In this document: positions 52,762 to 62,447 of the stretch, piece by piece
Layout: the number at the start of each line of letters is the position of its first letter
Position numbering within the stretch: the first letter of the stretch is position 1
Assembly (NCBI RefSeq): GCF_022842375.1
Contig: NZ_JALHPR010000026.1
Coordinates: 1-64,000, forward strand
Source of the DNA: Elioraea sp.
GTDB taxonomy: Bacteria; Pseudomonadota; Alphaproteobacteria; Acetobacterales; Acetobacteraceae
Length of the DNA stretch: 64,000 bases
Direction: 5' to 3'
The notes under the pieces: model-generated
Told to the model about the DNA's origin: nothing
The model's database searches: none
Seen by the model: the letters and a program-made list of their open reading frames with translations, nothing else
Program-made: the position numbers and the translations under genes

Positions 52762-54396
52762 GTGACCGACGCACCTTCCACCACCCCTCCCAAAGCAACC
52801 ACAGCCAAACCCCCTGCGCCCTCGGCCTTCGCGCCGCTGCGCAGGCCCGTGTTCCGTGCGGTGTGGATCGGCAATCTCTGCGCTGGCCTCGGCACCTGGC
52901 TGCAGAACACGGGTGCCGGCTGGCTGATGACCGACCTCGCACCCGAGCCGGCGATGGTCGCCGCCGTGCAGGCGGCGATGCTGCTGCCCGTGTTCCTGTT
53001 CGCGCTGCCGGCGGGAGCGCTCGCCGACATCATCGACCGCCGCCTGTTCCTCATCGCCTCCATCGCGGTCCAGGCCGTCGCTGCCGTGATCCTCGCCGGC
53101 CTCACCGTCGCCGGGCTGACGGGGCCGTGGACGCTGCTCGCCTTCACCTTCCTGATCGGGGTGGGCAACGCGATGAGCATGCCGGCCTGGGCGGCAACGA
53201 CATCGGAACTCGTCAGCCGCGAGGAGCTGCCCCAGGCCGTGGCCCTGCATGGCATGGCCTTCAACGGCGCGCGTGCCATCGGGCCCGCGATCGGCGGCGT
53301 GGTGCTGGCGACAGTCGGCGCCTGGGCCTGTTTCGCGGTCAATGCCGTGAGCTACCTGCCGCTGATCGGCGCCTTCGCCACCTGGAAGCGCGACCCTGCC
53401 TCGGTTCCCTCGCGCGAGCGCTTCCTCTCCGCCGTGCGCGCGGGCATCCGCTATGTCGGGGCAACGCCGCCGTTCCAGCGGCTGATGATCCGCGCCGCCC
53501 TGCTGTTCACCTTCGCCTCCGCCCCCTGGGCACTGCTGCCCCTGATCGTGCGCGAGCGGCTGGCGAGCGGACCGGAGACGTACGGCCTCCTGCTCGGCGC
53601 CATGGGCGTCGGCGCCGTGCTGGGCGGCCTCGTCATGCCGCGCATCCGCGCATTGATGCGGCCTGACTGGGTGGTCGCCTCCGGCGGGCTGCTGGCATCG
53701 GCCGGCATCCTGGCACTCGGGCTCGGCCGGCACCCGCTGGTCGCCGCCGGCGGAATGTTCGCCTATGGCATCGTCTGGATCACCTCGATCGCCACGCTGC
53801 AGGTGGCGGCGCAACTCTCGCTGCCCTCCTGGGTGAGGGCGCGGGCGCTCTCGCTCTACCAGGTGGCGTTCTTCGGCGCGCTCGCGGGCGGCACGCTGAT
53901 CTGGGGATGGGCCGGCGAGGTCTGGGGCATCGCGCCCTCGATGTCGGCAGCGGCGGCGGGCGGTGCCGTCGCCGCACTGGTCGGGCTCAGGATCAGGCTT
54001 CCGACGGCCGATGCCGCATCGGCGCTACCCGGCCCCGGGCTTGCCGTGCCGCTGCCGCGTGCCGCCACCACAGCGAGCGCCGAGCGTGGGCCGGTGGTGG
54101 TGACGATCCGCTACGCCGTGCCGAAGGAGAAGACGCGGAGTTTCCTCCGGCTGATGGAGGAAGTCGGCCGCTGCCGCCGCCGCGACGGCGCCTTCGCGTG
54201 GCAGGTGCTCGAGGACATGCAGGCGGAAGGGATCTGGGTCGAGATGTTCGCGCTCGAGCGCTGGGGCGACTATCCCCGCCACGCAGCCCGCATCACTGCC
54301 GCCGAGGCTGCGCTGTTCGACCGCGTGGCGGGCCTCCACCACGGCGATGCGCCGCCCGAGACGCATCTCTATCTCGGCCCCACGGCGATGCGCTGA
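52762..54396 (+). CDS. MFS exporter fused to C-terminal monooxygenase-like (ABM) domain, paralogue 1
   Basis: This 544-residue protein has an EntS-like MFS part (about residues 25-410, start region FAPLRRPVFRAVWIGNLCAG, 12 helices, loop ALPAGALADIIDRR). It is followed by a soluble 110-residue alpha-beta domain that resembles antibiotic-biosynthesis monooxygenases/dimeric ferredoxin-like folds (VVVTIRYAVPKEKTRSFLRL, DGAFAWQVLED, WVEMFALERWGDYPRHAARI). Membrane-to-soluble fusions of this kind recur in proteobacteria, but their substrates are unknown. A close paralogue with the same fusion is at 58031. The start is GTG at 52762. Confidence 0.8.
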   Translation: MTDAPSTTPPKATTAKPPAPSAFAPLRRPVFRAVWIGNLCAGLGTWLQNTGAGWLMTDLAPEPAMVAAVQAAMLLPVFLFALPAGALADIIDRRLFLIASIAVQAVAAVILAGLTVAGLTGPWTLLAFTFLIGVGNAMSMPAWAATTSELVSREELPQAVALHGMAFNGARAIGPAIGGVVLATVGAWACFAVNAVSYLPLIGAFATWKRDPASVPSRERFLSAVRAGIRYVGATPPFQRLMIRAALLFTFASAPWALLPLIVRERLASGPETYGLLLGAMGVGAVLGGLVMPRIRALMRPDWVVASGGLLASAGILALGLGRHPLVAAGGMFAYGIVWITSIATLQVAAQLSLPSWVRARALSLYQVAFFGALAGGTLIWGWAGEVWGIAPSMSAAAAGGAVAALVGLRIRLPTADAASALPGPGLAVPLPRAATTASAERGPVVVTIRYAVPKEKTRSFLRLMEEVGRCRRRDGAFAWQVLEDMQAEGIWVEMFALERWGDYPRHAARITAAEAALFDRVAGLHHGDAPPETHLYLGPTAMR

Positions 54397-54400
54397 GGCG

Positions 54401-55294
54401 TCACCGCCGCTTGCGAAACGCGGTCGGCGCCTCGCCCGTGAGGGCACGGAACGCCTGCGCGAAATGGCTCGCGGTGGCAAAGCCGACGGCGGCGGCGACG
54501 CTGCCCACCGGCATGTCACTGCCAAGCAGCAGGTCGCGTGCCCGGGCGATGCGCCGCTCCGTCACGTAGCGCCAGGGCGATACGCCGGTCGCCGCACGGA
54601 AGGCACGGGCGAAGTGGAACCGGCTCATCCCCGCCGCGGCGGCGAGATCGTCGAGCGTCATCTCCTCCGCCAGCTTCTCCTCGACCCAGGCGCGGACGGC
54701 GCGCAACCGCCGTGGCGGCATCGTCGCCGTTCCGGCATCGATCCGGCTTTCGCCGTAGGTCGAGAGCAGGTGCAGCGCGGTCACCCGCTCGATGCTTTCG
54801 CAAAGCAGCCTGTCGAGCGGCACGCGGTGCAGCGAGGCGTTGCCGATGCGCGCCAGCAGGGCGGCGAGGAAGGGATCGTCGAGGCCGAAGCCTGGCCGGA
54901 GCCTGTCGGCGACGCCGGCTTCCTGGGCATAGCCCGCCAGCGTCGACTGCGGCAGGTAGAGATGCAGGAAGCCCGCCTGGCCGTTGAGCCGCCACGTGCT
55001 CGGCTGCATCGCCGGCATGATGCCCACCTGGCCCGGCGTCAGCCGGTAGCCGCGCATCCGCCCGCCGATGTCGGTTTCGATCTCGTCGTCGCCCGAGAGG
55101 TGCAGCACGATCACGTGGTCGGTCATCGCCGGTGTCGCGATCTCGGTCGGGCCGACCAGGAAGCGGTGCACCGGCGGCCAGGGGCGCGCCTGCTTCAGCT
55201 TCGGCGCGGCGCCGTCGAGGGCAGCGATCAGCCGCGCGGGCGTGATCAGCGGTACGCCGCGGCCGGCATGGAGACGCGGAAGGGTGTCGGGCAT
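54401..55294 (-). CDS. AraC-family transcriptional regulator
   Basis: The 297-residue regulator has an N-terminal cupin-like effector domain and a C-terminal double helix-turn-helix (about residues 195-295) with MTLDDLAAAAGMSRFHFARA, FRAATGVSPWRYVTERRI and MPVGSVAAAVGFATASHFAQ. It is convergent with the MFS fusion gene and divergent from the isochorismatase-like gene, so it may control that gene and the downstream amidohydrolase-MFS pair. Ligand unknown. Confidence 0.88.
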   Translation of the reverse strand: MPDTLPRLHAGRGVPLITPARLIAALDGAAPKLKQARPWPPVHRFLVGPTEIATPAMTDHVIVLHLSGDDEIETDIGGRMRGYRLTPGQVGIMPAMQPSTWRLNGQAGFLHLYLPQSTLAGYAQEAGVADRLRPGFGLDDPFLAALLARIGNASLHRVPLDRLLCESIERVTALHLLSTYGESRIDAGTATMPPRRLRAVRAWVEEKLAEEMTLDDLAAAAGMSRFHFARAFRAATGVSPWRYVTERRIARARDLLLGSDMPVGSVAAAVGFATASHFAQAFRALTGEAPTAFRKRR

Positions 55295-55522
55295 GCATTC
55301 ATCCGATGTGACGGGGACGTGACGGCTGATCCCGCGACCTGACTATGGGTGCTCCACCACCCCCGGCCCCCACCACCCCGGGCCGGCACTGTTCACGCGC
55401 TCGTGAGCAAGCCTGCGACAGCTTCCGCAATCGCCTGCAAGTGCCACGCCATCGGTATCCCCATTCTCGTCGCAGGCCCGGCGGCAGGCCCCGAGGACCA
55501 GGGCTGGAACAAGGAGAGACCG

Positions 55523-56176
55523 ATGAGCTTCACCGATATGCTGAGCCCGGACAACTGCGCGCTCGCGCTGATCGACTACCAGCCGGCGATGTGGCAGGGC
55601 GTCGGCAGTCACGACCGCACGATCGTGATGCACAACGCCCAGATCCTGGCCAAGGCGGCGACGCTGTTCGGCATCCCGACGATCCTCACCACCGTCGCTG
55701 CCGAGAGTTTCTCCGGCCCGATGATGCCGGAGCTGACTTCCCAGTTCCCCGGCCAGGCGCTGATCGACCGCACCTCGATCAATTCCTGGGTCGATCCGAA
55801 TTTCCGCGCCGCCGTGGCGACGATCGGCCGGAAGAAGTGGCTGCTCGCCGGCCTCTGGACGGAAGCCTGCGTGATGTTCCCAGCACTCGACATGCTGGCC
55901 GAAGGCCACGAGGTGTACGTGCCGACCGATGCCTGCGGCGACATCACGGTGGAGGCGCATGAGCGCGCGGTGCAGCGCCTGGTGCAGGCAGGTGCGGTGC
56001 CGCTGACCTCGCTGCAATGGAGCTTCGAGTTGCAGCAGGACTGGGCGCGTGGTGCCACCTATGACGGCATGATGGAGATCATGAAGGCGCACAGCCCCTA
56101 CGGCATCCAGATCCGTTTCTCGAAATGGGCGCTGGGCGAGCATGCGTCCGAAGGTGGCGCCAAGGCGGCCGAATAG
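55523..56176 (+). CDS. Isochorismatase-family hydrolase (YcaC-like)
   Basis: The 217-residue cysteine hydrolase has the triad residues of the family: aspartate in ALIDYQPAMW, lysine in GRKKWLLAGLW and cysteine in TEACVMFPALD. YcaC-like members are octameric and of unclear substrate. The ATG at 55523 follows AAGGAGAGA; a longer frame upstream has no family sequence. The amidohydrolase starts 11 bases after its stop, so the two are likely one transcript with the MFS fusion after it. Confidence 0.88.
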   Translation: MSFTDMLSPDNCALALIDYQPAMWQGVGSHDRTIVMHNAQILAKAATLFGIPTILTTVAAESFSGPMMPELTSQFPGQALIDRTSINSWVDPNFRAAVATIGRKKWLLAGLWTEACVMFPALDMLAEGHEVYVPTDACGDITVEAHERAVQRLVQAGAVPLTSLQWSFELQQDWARGATYDGMMEIMKAHSPYGIQIRFSKWALGEHASEGGAKAAE

Positions 56177-56187
56177 GCCGTGCCGTG

Positions 56188-58029
56188 ATGCCCGAACTCA
56201 TCATCCGCAACGCGCGCGTCACCACGCTCGACCGCGCGAACCCCGCGGCCGAGGCCGTGGCGATCACCGATGGGCGTTTCGCCGCCGTCGGCACCGAGGC
56301 CGCGGTGATGCCGCTCGCGGGACCGGCGACGCGCATCCTCGATGCCGGCGGGCGGCGGGCGATCCCCGGGCTGATCGACAGCCACATCCACGTCATCCGC
56401 GGCGGGCTCAACTACCTGCTCGAGCTTCGCTGGGACGGCGTCGGGACGCTGGCCGACGCGATGGCGATGCTGAAGGCCACGGTGGCACGCACGCCGCCGC
56501 CGCACTGGGTGCGCGTGGTCGGCGGCTTCACCGAACACCAGTTCGCGGAGAAGCGACTTCCGACGCTGGACGAGCTCAACGCCGCCGCCCCCGACACGCC
56601 CGTCTTCATCCTGCATCTCTACGATCGCGCGCTGCTGAACCGCGCCGCTCTGCGCGCCGCCGGCTACACCCGCGACACGCCAGATCCGCCGGGCGGCGAG
56701 ATCGCGCGCGATGCAGCCGGCAATCCGACGGGGCTGCTGCTCGCCAGGCCCAACGCGATGATCCTCTACGCGACGCTGGCCAAGGGCCCGAAGCTGCCGC
56801 CCGACCAGCAGCGCACCTCGACGCGCTGGTTCATGCGCGAGTTGAACCGCTTGGGCGTCACCTCGGCCATCGATGCGGGCGGCGGATTCCAGAACTGGCC
56901 GGACGACTACGCCGTCATCCGCGACCTCCACCGCGATGGGCTGCTGACGCTTCGCATCGCCTACAACCTCTTCACGCAGAACAAGGGTCGCGAGGCGGAG
57001 GATTTCACGGCCTGGGCAAAGATGCTCTCACCGCGCGAGGGCGACGCGACATTCCGCCACAACGGCGCTGGCGAGATGCTCGTCTTCTCCGCCGCCGACT
57101 TCGAGGATTTCCGTGAACCTCGCCCCGAGCTTCCCGCGAGCATGGAGGAGGAACTCGAGAAGGTTGTCCGCATCCTCGCCGAGAAAAGCTGGCCCTGGCG
57201 GCTGCACGCCACCTACGACGAAACGATCTCGCGCGCGCTCGACGTGTTCGAGACGGTTCACCGCGACATCCCGATCGATGGCCTGGGCTGGTTCTTCGAC
57301 CACGCGGAAACGATCTCTCCCCGCAACATCGATCGCGTGGCGAAGCTTGGCGGCGGCATCGCCGTGCAGCACCGGATGGTGTACCAGGGCGATGACTTCG
57401 TCGCGCGCTACGGCACCGACGCGGCAGGGGAAACGCCGCCCGTCGCGCGCATGCTCGCGGCCGGCGTGCCCGTCGGCGCCGGGACGGATGCGACGCGCGT
57501 CGCCTCCTACAATCCATGGGTCTCCCTCTGGTGGCTCGTCTCCGGCGGCACGCTCGGCGGGATGCGCACGACGCGCCCGGATGCGCGGCTCGACCGCGAG
57601 GCGGCGCTCAGGCTGTGGACGGAGGCGAACACCTGGTTCTCCGGTGAGACGGGGCTGAAGGGCAGGATCGAACCCGGCCTCTACGGCGACGTGGTGCTGC
57701 TGTCGGATGACTACTTCGCCGTTCCGGAATCCGAGATCCGCCACATCACCGCAGACCTCACCGTGCTCGGCGGCCAGGTGGTGCACGGCGCCGGCCCCTT
57801 CGCCGATCTCGCACCACCGCTTCCCGCCATCGCGCCCGACTGGTCGCCGGTGAAGCACCATGGCGGCTACCAGGGGCGCATGACGGCGACCGCTGCGCCG
57901 CGCGCACTCTGCTGCCAGGCGCCGTGCGGCATCCATGGCCATGCGCACGGGGCGGTGCTTGCCCGCAACGTTCCGGCAGCGAACCCACGCGATTTCTGGG
58001 GCGCCCTCGGCTGCGCCTGCTGGTTGTAG
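56188..58029 (+). CDS. YtcJ-like amidohydrolase with C-terminal Cys/His extension
   Basis: This 613-residue amidohydrolase shows the metal HxH in LIDSHIHVIRG, RLHATYDETISRAL with its histidine, DGLGWFFDHAETI, and a late aspartate in VGAGTDATRVASYNPW. Compared with the 554-residue paralogue at 17960 it is longer, with an extra C-terminal tail rich in His and Cys (LCCQAPCGIHGHAHG and LGCACWL). That could bind another metal. Substrate unknown. It starts 11 bases after the isochorismatase-like gene and the MFS fusion follows 1 base after its stop. Confidence 0.82.
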   Translation: MPELIIRNARVTTLDRANPAAEAVAITDGRFAAVGTEAAVMPLAGPATRILDAGGRRAIPGLIDSHIHVIRGGLNYLLELRWDGVGTLADAMAMLKATVARTPPPHWVRVVGGFTEHQFAEKRLPTLDELNAAAPDTPVFILHLYDRALLNRAALRAAGYTRDTPDPPGGEIARDAAGNPTGLLLARPNAMILYATLAKGPKLPPDQQRTSTRWFMRELNRLGVTSAIDAGGGFQNWPDDYAVIRDLHRDGLLTLRIAYNLFTQNKGREAEDFTAWAKMLSPREGDATFRHNGAGEMLVFSAADFEDFREPRPELPASMEEELEKVVRILAEKSWPWRLHATYDETISRALDVFETVHRDIPIDGLGWFFDHAETISPRNIDRVAKLGGGIAVQHRMVYQGDDFVARYGTDAAGETPPVARMLAAGVPVGAGTDATRVASYNPWVSLWWLVSGGTLGGMRTTRPDARLDREAALRLWTEANTWFSGETGLKGRIEPGLYGDVVLLSDDYFAVPESEIRHITADLTVLGGQVVHGAGPFADLAPPLPAIAPDWSPVKHHGGYQGRMTATAAPRALCCQAPCGIHGHAHGAVLARNVPAANPRDFWGALGCACWL

Positions 58030-58030
58030 C

Positions 58031-59617
58031 GTGGCCGAGCCGCAGCCCAGCGCCTTCGCGCCGCTGAGGGAGCGCGTGTTCGCCGTCCTCTGGGCGGCGA
58101 CGGTGATCGGCAATGTCGGCACCTGGATGCGCGATGTCGGCTCCGGCTGGCTGATGGTGACGCTGAGCCCGTCGGCGGCGATGGTCGCCCTCGTGCAGGC
58201 AGCGACGAGCCTGCCGATCTTCCTGCTCGCCCTGCCCGCCGGCGCGCTGGCCGACCTGGTGGACCGCCGCCGCGTGCTGATCGGCGTGCAGGCCTTCCTG
58301 CTCATCACCGTATCGTTGCTCGCCGTGCTCGCCTGGGCCGATGCGCTCACGCCCTGGTCGCTGCTGGCACTCACCTTCCTTGCCGGCTGTGGCGCGGCGG
58401 TGGGCCAGCCCGCCTGGCAGGCAGTGGTGCCGGAGCTTGTCGCACGACCCCTGCTGCAGCCGGCCGTTGCGCTGAACTCGCTCGGCATCAACATAAGCCG
58501 CGCGATCGGGCCGGCGCTCGGCGGCCTGATCGTCGCCACGGCCGGGGTGCCGGCGGCCTATGCGGCGGATGCGCTCTCCTATGCGGTGGTGATCGCCGCG
58601 CTGCTCTGGTGGCGGCGCACCGCACCCGCGCGCACGGCACCGCCGGAACACCTGCCGGGCGCGATGCGCGCCGGGCTGCGCTACGCCCTTCGCGCGCCAC
58701 CGCTTCGCCGCGTGCTTGCCCGCGCGGTGCTGTTCTTCGCCCCTGCCGCCGCCTCCTGGGCGCTCCTGCCGCTGGTCGCCCGCGCGATGCCCGGTGGCGG
58801 GCCGGCTGCCTATGGGCTGATGCTCGCTGCCGTCGGCGCGGGAGCGGTTGCTGGCGCGCTCATCCTGCCCAGCATCCGCGCCAGGCTGTCGGCGGACGCG
58901 ACGCTGCTTGCCGCAACGCTCGCCGTCGCCGCCGCGATGCCGCTGCTCGCCGCCTCGCCCTCCCTGCCCTTCGCGGTGGCGGCCTCCGCGCTCATGGGCA
59001 TCGGCTGGATCGTTGCGGTGACGACACTCAACGTCGCGGCCCAGGGGCAGCTGCCGGCCTGGGTGCGGGCGCGCGGCCTCGCCCTCTACCTCACGGCGTT
59101 CTATGGCGCGATGACGGCAGGCAGCGTCGGGTGGGGCAGGCTCGCCGACCTCGCCTCCGTTCCCACGGCGCTGGCTGCCGCAGCGGTGATGGCGGCCGCC
59201 GCAGGGCTGCTCGCCCGCCGCATCGCGCTGCCGGACGCGGCCGGTGACCTTGCCCCAGCCGAGTTCTGGCCCGAACCGGTGCTTGCCACCCCGGTGGCAG
59301 GGGAGCGCGGGCCCGTGTTCGTCACCGTCGCCTACCGCATCGATCCGGCCGATGCGGTGGCCTTCCGCGCGGCGATCATCCCCTTGGGCGAGATCCGCCT
59401 CCGCGACGGGGCGCTGCGATGGGGCGTGGCGGAGGACGCGGCCGACCCGGGTGCGATCACCGAGTGGTTCGAGGTCGCGACCTGGGCGGAGCATCTCCGC
59501 CAGCATGCGCGGCTGACGGCGGCTGATGTTCCGGTGCAGCAGGCGGTGCGCGCGTTCCATCGTGGCGACCATCCGCCGGCCGTTGCACACCTCCTGCCCT
59601 TCGATCCGTTGCGCTGA
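58031..59617 (+). CDS. MFS exporter fused to C-terminal monooxygenase-like domain, paralogue 2
   Basis: This 528-residue protein is a paralogue of the fusion at 52762, with the same order: an EntS-like MFS part (FAPLRERVFAVLWAATVIGN, then MRDVGSGWLMVTLSPSAAMV, ALPAGALADLVDRR), and a C-terminal 110-residue ABM-like domain (VFVTVAYRIDPADAVAFRAA and EWFEVATWAEHLRQH). The GTG start lies 1 base after the amidohydrolase stop, so this copy is translated with it, suggesting export of that enzyme's product or a related compound. Confidence 0.8.
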   Translation: MAEPQPSAFAPLRERVFAVLWAATVIGNVGTWMRDVGSGWLMVTLSPSAAMVALVQAATSLPIFLLALPAGALADLVDRRRVLIGVQAFLLITVSLLAVLAWADALTPWSLLALTFLAGCGAAVGQPAWQAVVPELVARPLLQPAVALNSLGINISRAIGPALGGLIVATAGVPAAYAADALSYAVVIAALLWWRRTAPARTAPPEHLPGAMRAGLRYALRAPPLRRVLARAVLFFAPAAASWALLPLVARAMPGGGPAAYGLMLAAVGAGAVAGALILPSIRARLSADATLLAATLAVAAAMPLLAASPSLPFAVAASALMGIGWIVAVTTLNVAAQGQLPAWVRARGLALYLTAFYGAMTAGSVGWGRLADLASVPTALAAAAVMAAAAGLLARRIALPDAAGDLAPAEFWPEPVLATPVAGERGPVFVTVAYRIDPADAVAFRAAIIPLGEIRLRDGALRWGVAEDAADPGAITEWFEVATWAEHLRQHARLTAADVPVQQAVRAFHRGDHPPAVAHLLPFDPLR

Positions 59618-59711
59618 TGGGTAGCATCGCGGTGACGTGTTTGTATCGGGCCAGCCGATCCGCCATCTCTCTCCACGAAAGGCGGGCCTATCCCCGCCGC
59701 GGAGAAACATC

Positions 59712-60665
59712 ATGACAAGCAACACGATCGGGCGGCTTCACCACATCACCGCCATCGCGGCCGACCCAGCCGCCAACCTCGCCTTCTACCAGGACGTGCT
59801 CGGCCTTCGCCTCGTGAAGAAGACCGTGAACTTCGACGACCCGGGCACCTACCACCTCTACTACGGCGACGAGGTGGGCAGCCCCGGAACGATCCTCACC
59901 TTCTTCCCCTATGTCGGCGCGGCCCAAGGGCGCCATGGCACGGGCCAGGCGGAGGAGATCGCCTTCGCCATCCCGCCCGCCGCGCTCGGCTTCTGGATCG
60001 ACCGGCTTGCGGCGAAGGGCGTCGCGGCCGACCAGCCGACGAAGCGCTTCGGCGAGACCGTGCTCGCCTTCCGCGACCCCGACGGGCTGCTGCTCGAGCT
60101 CGTGACCGACAGCGAGGCGGCGTCGCTGCCAGGCCATGCGGTGGGTGACGTGCCGGCGGAACACGCGATCCGCGGCTTCCGTGGCATCACGCTCTGGCTG
60201 GGTGACGTCGCCCCCACGGCACGGGTGCTGACGGAGGTGCTCGGCTACGTCGCGGGCCCTGTGGACGGCGCGCGGCACCGCTTCACCCACCCGGGCGGCG
60301 GCATCGGCAGCATCGTCGACCTTCGCGCAGCACCTGGCTTCTGGGCGGGTGCGCAGGGGGCGGGAACGATCCACCACGTCGCGTTCCGCGCGGCGGATGA
60401 CGGCGCGCAGGCGGCCTCGACCCGCGCTCTGGCGGGCCAGGGCCTCCGCGTGACGCCGCAGCAGGACCGGAACTACTTCCGCTCGACCTATTTCCGCGAG
60501 CCGGGCGGGGTTCTGTTCGAGATCGCGACGGATGATCCGGGCTTTGCGATCGACGAGCCGAAGGAGAGCCTCGGTGAGAAGCTGATGCTGCCTTCGCGCT
60601 ACGAGGCGCACCGCGCGGAGATCGAGGCGGTTCTGCCGAAGCTCGGCCAGAAGGAGGAAGTGTGA
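59712..60665 (+). CDS. VOC-family ring-cleaving dioxygenase (MhqO/LinE-like)
   Basis: The 317-residue protein has two vicinal-oxygen-chelate repeats. Metal and active-site residues lie in RLHHITAIAADPAANLAFY, LLLELVTDSEA, TIHHVAFRAADDG and VLFEIATDDPGFA. Relatives such as MhqO and LinE cleave hydroquinones. The ATG 59712 follows GGAGAAA. Its stop overlaps the partner esterase start as TGATG. The pair of MhqO-like dioxygenase and MhqD-like hydrolase is known from quinone-resistance operons. Confidence 0.88.
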   Translation: MTSNTIGRLHHITAIAADPAANLAFYQDVLGLRLVKKTVNFDDPGTYHLYYGDEVGSPGTILTFFPYVGAAQGRHGTGQAEEIAFAIPPAALGFWIDRLAAKGVAADQPTKRFGETVLAFRDPDGLLLELVTDSEAASLPGHAVGDVPAEHAIRGFRGITLWLGDVAPTARVLTEVLGYVAGPVDGARHRFTHPGGGIGSIVDLRAAPGFWAGAQGAGTIHHVAFRAADDGAQAASTRALAGQGLRVTPQQDRNYFRSTYFREPGGVLFEIATDDPGFAIDEPKESLGEKLMLPSRYEAHRAEIEAVLPKLGQKEEV

Positions 60666-61294
60666 TGACGACCGCGACGGTCGATCGCGCCACGTTCGTC
60701 CACCACGTGGAGGTGCCCCGCAACAACGGGGCACCGACGCGCGCCCTCCTCCTGCTGCACGGCACGGGCGGGAACGAGCATGACCTGTTGCCGCTCGGCC
60801 GTGCGGTCGCTCCCGATGCGGTGCTGATCAGCCCGCGCGGGCAGGTACTCGAGGCCGGCATGCCGCGCTTCTTCCGCCGCCTCGCCGAGGGCGTGTTCGA
60901 CGAGGCGGACGTAGTGGCCCGCGCGGCGGAACTCGCCAGCTTTGCGCGCAAGGCAGCCGGTCGGCACGCGCCCGGGCTTCCGCTCACCGCGCTCGGCTTT
61001 TCGAACGGAGCGAACATCGCGGCGGCGCTGATGCTGCTGCACCCAGATGTGCTTGATGCCGCGGTATTGCTGCGCCCGATGGTGCCGCTGGTGCCGGCCG
61101 CGTTGCCAGACCTTGCGGGCCGCCGCGTGCTCGCGCTCAACGGCATGGCCGACCCGATCGCCACGCCCGCGATCGGCGCGCGCATCGTTGCCCTGCTGCG
61201 CGATGCCGGTGCTGATGTCGATGCGCGGATGCTGCCGGCAGGCCACGGGCTGACGCAGGCCGACGTGGATGCGGCAGCAGCCTTCCTGCGCTAA
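60665..61294 (+). CDS. Alpha/beta hydrolase (MhqD/YpfH-like esterase)
   Basis: The 209-residue hydrolase has a serine nucleophile in LGFSNGANIAAAL, an oxyanion region LLHGTGGNEHDLLPLG, an acid in NGMADPIATP and the catalytic histidine in AGHGLTQAD. ATG 60665 is preferred as it forms TGATG with the dioxygenase stop; GTG 60662 adds one residue. It probably acts on the product of, or along with, the dioxygenase in detoxifying a quinone or aromatic compound. Confidence 0.88.
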   Translation: MTTATVDRATFVHHVEVPRNNGAPTRALLLLHGTGGNEHDLLPLGRAVAPDAVLISPRGQVLEAGMPRFFRRLAEGVFDEADVVARAAELASFARKAAGRHAPGLPLTALGFSNGANIAAALMLLHPDVLDAAVLLRPMVPLVPAALPDLAGRRVLALNGMADPIATPAIGARIVALLRDAGADVDARMLPAGHGLTQADVDAAAAFLR

Positions 61295-61325
61295 CCTCGC
61301 GGCCTCGACGCAAGGGAGGCGGACC

Positions 61326-62447
61326 ATGACGCTCGCACGACGATCACTGCTCGCAACGGCATTGTCCGCTCCCTTCATCGACCGCGCAGCGGCGCAGTCA
61401 CCGCAGGGTGGGGGACACGCCCACCACGGCGACATGTTCCACTCCCTCCGCTCGCCCGGTGGCGTTCCCCTGCCGCCACAGACCGCCCAGCAATGGGTGA
61501 CGGAAAGCCCCGCCCCCGCCGGCCCGCCAGGGCGGTGGGAGGCGCGGGCGGCGTTGCCGCTGCCGCGCAGCGAGATGGCCTGGGGCGTTGCGCTGAAGGG
61601 CCGCATCCACATCATCGGCGGCTATGGCGAACAGCGGGTCGACCGCAACTACCACCATGCGTACGACCCCGCCCGCGATGCGTGGGTGGAACTCGCCGTG
61701 CTGCCGCGGGGCGCCAACCATGTCGGCGTGGTGGCCGACGAGGGGCGCGGCGTGATCTACGCGCTCGGCGGCTTCGTCGAGCAGAACCGCACGCCGCATA
61801 GCGACTGCTTCGTGTGGGATGCTGCCGCCGATCGCTGGCAGACCATCGCGCCGCTGCCGCGCCTGCGCGGCGCTGGTGCCGCCGTGATGCTCGACGGCAT
61901 GGTGCACCACATCGGCGGCGCCGGTGACGGGGCGGACCGCGCCTCCGTCGCCTGGCACGAGATCTACGATCCCGCGGCCGATCGCTGGACCGTCGCGCGC
62001 CCGCTCCCCGCCGGGCGCGACCATACCGGCACCGTGACGTTCGGCGGGCTGATCCACGTCATCGGCGGGCGGTTCAACGATTTCGGCCACAACACCGCGC
62101 TGCACCACGTGTACGACAAGGCGACGGACCGCTGGTCGCTCCGCGCGCCGCTGCCCACCGCGCGCTCCGGCCAGGGGGCCGGGGTGGTGGGCGACCGCAT
62201 CTACATCATGGGCGGCGAAGGCGGCACGCCTGGCGGCCCCTCCGGCCCGCCGACGGGCAACGTGTTCGGCCAGATGGAAAGCTACAGCCCAGCAACCGAC
62301 ACGTGGCTGCACCACGCGCCGATGCCCACACCGCGCCACGGGCTCGGTGCCGCGGCGGTCGATGGCCGCATCTACGTCGCCGGCGGCGGCCCGATCGTCG
62401 GCGGCGGGGTGCAGAGTGCCGTGCACGAGGTGTTCATCCCGGCATGA
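61326..62447 (+). CDS. Exported Kelch-repeat beta-propeller protein
   Basis: The 373-residue protein has a twin-arginine-like signal (LARRSLLATALSAPFI, cut near AAA) and about six Kelch repeats, seen as recurrent IHIIGGYGE, IYALGGFVE, VHHIGGAGD, IHVIGGRFN, IYIMGGEGG, IYVAGGGP with WxxxAPLP segments between. A histidine-rich linker (GGGHAHHGDMFH) follows the signal. Function is unknown; such propellers often bind ligands or act as isomerases. The stop overlaps the next start (ATGA). Confidence 0.85.
   Translation: MTLARRSLLATALSAPFIDRAAAQSPQGGGHAHHGDMFHSLRSPGGVPLPPQTAQQWVTESPAPAGPPGRWEARAALPLPRSEMAWGVALKGRIHIIGGYGEQRVDRNYHHAYDPARDAWVELAVLPRGANHVGVVADEGRGVIYALGGFVEQNRTPHSDCFVWDAAADRWQTIAPLPRLRGAGAAVMLDGMVHHIGGAGDGADRASVAWHEIYDPAADRWTVARPLPAGRDHTGTVTFGGLIHVIGGRFNDFGHNTALHHVYDKATDRWSLRAPLPTARSGQGAGVVGDRIYIMGGEGGTPGGPSGPPTGNVFGQMESYSPATDTWLHHAPMPTPRHGLGAAAVDGRIYVAGGGPIVGGGVQSAVHEVFIPA

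Noticed and set aside
57758..59725. Long minus-strand frame (655 codons) opposite the second MFS fusion
   Set aside because: Gly/Arg/His-rich shadow of the true plus-strand gene.
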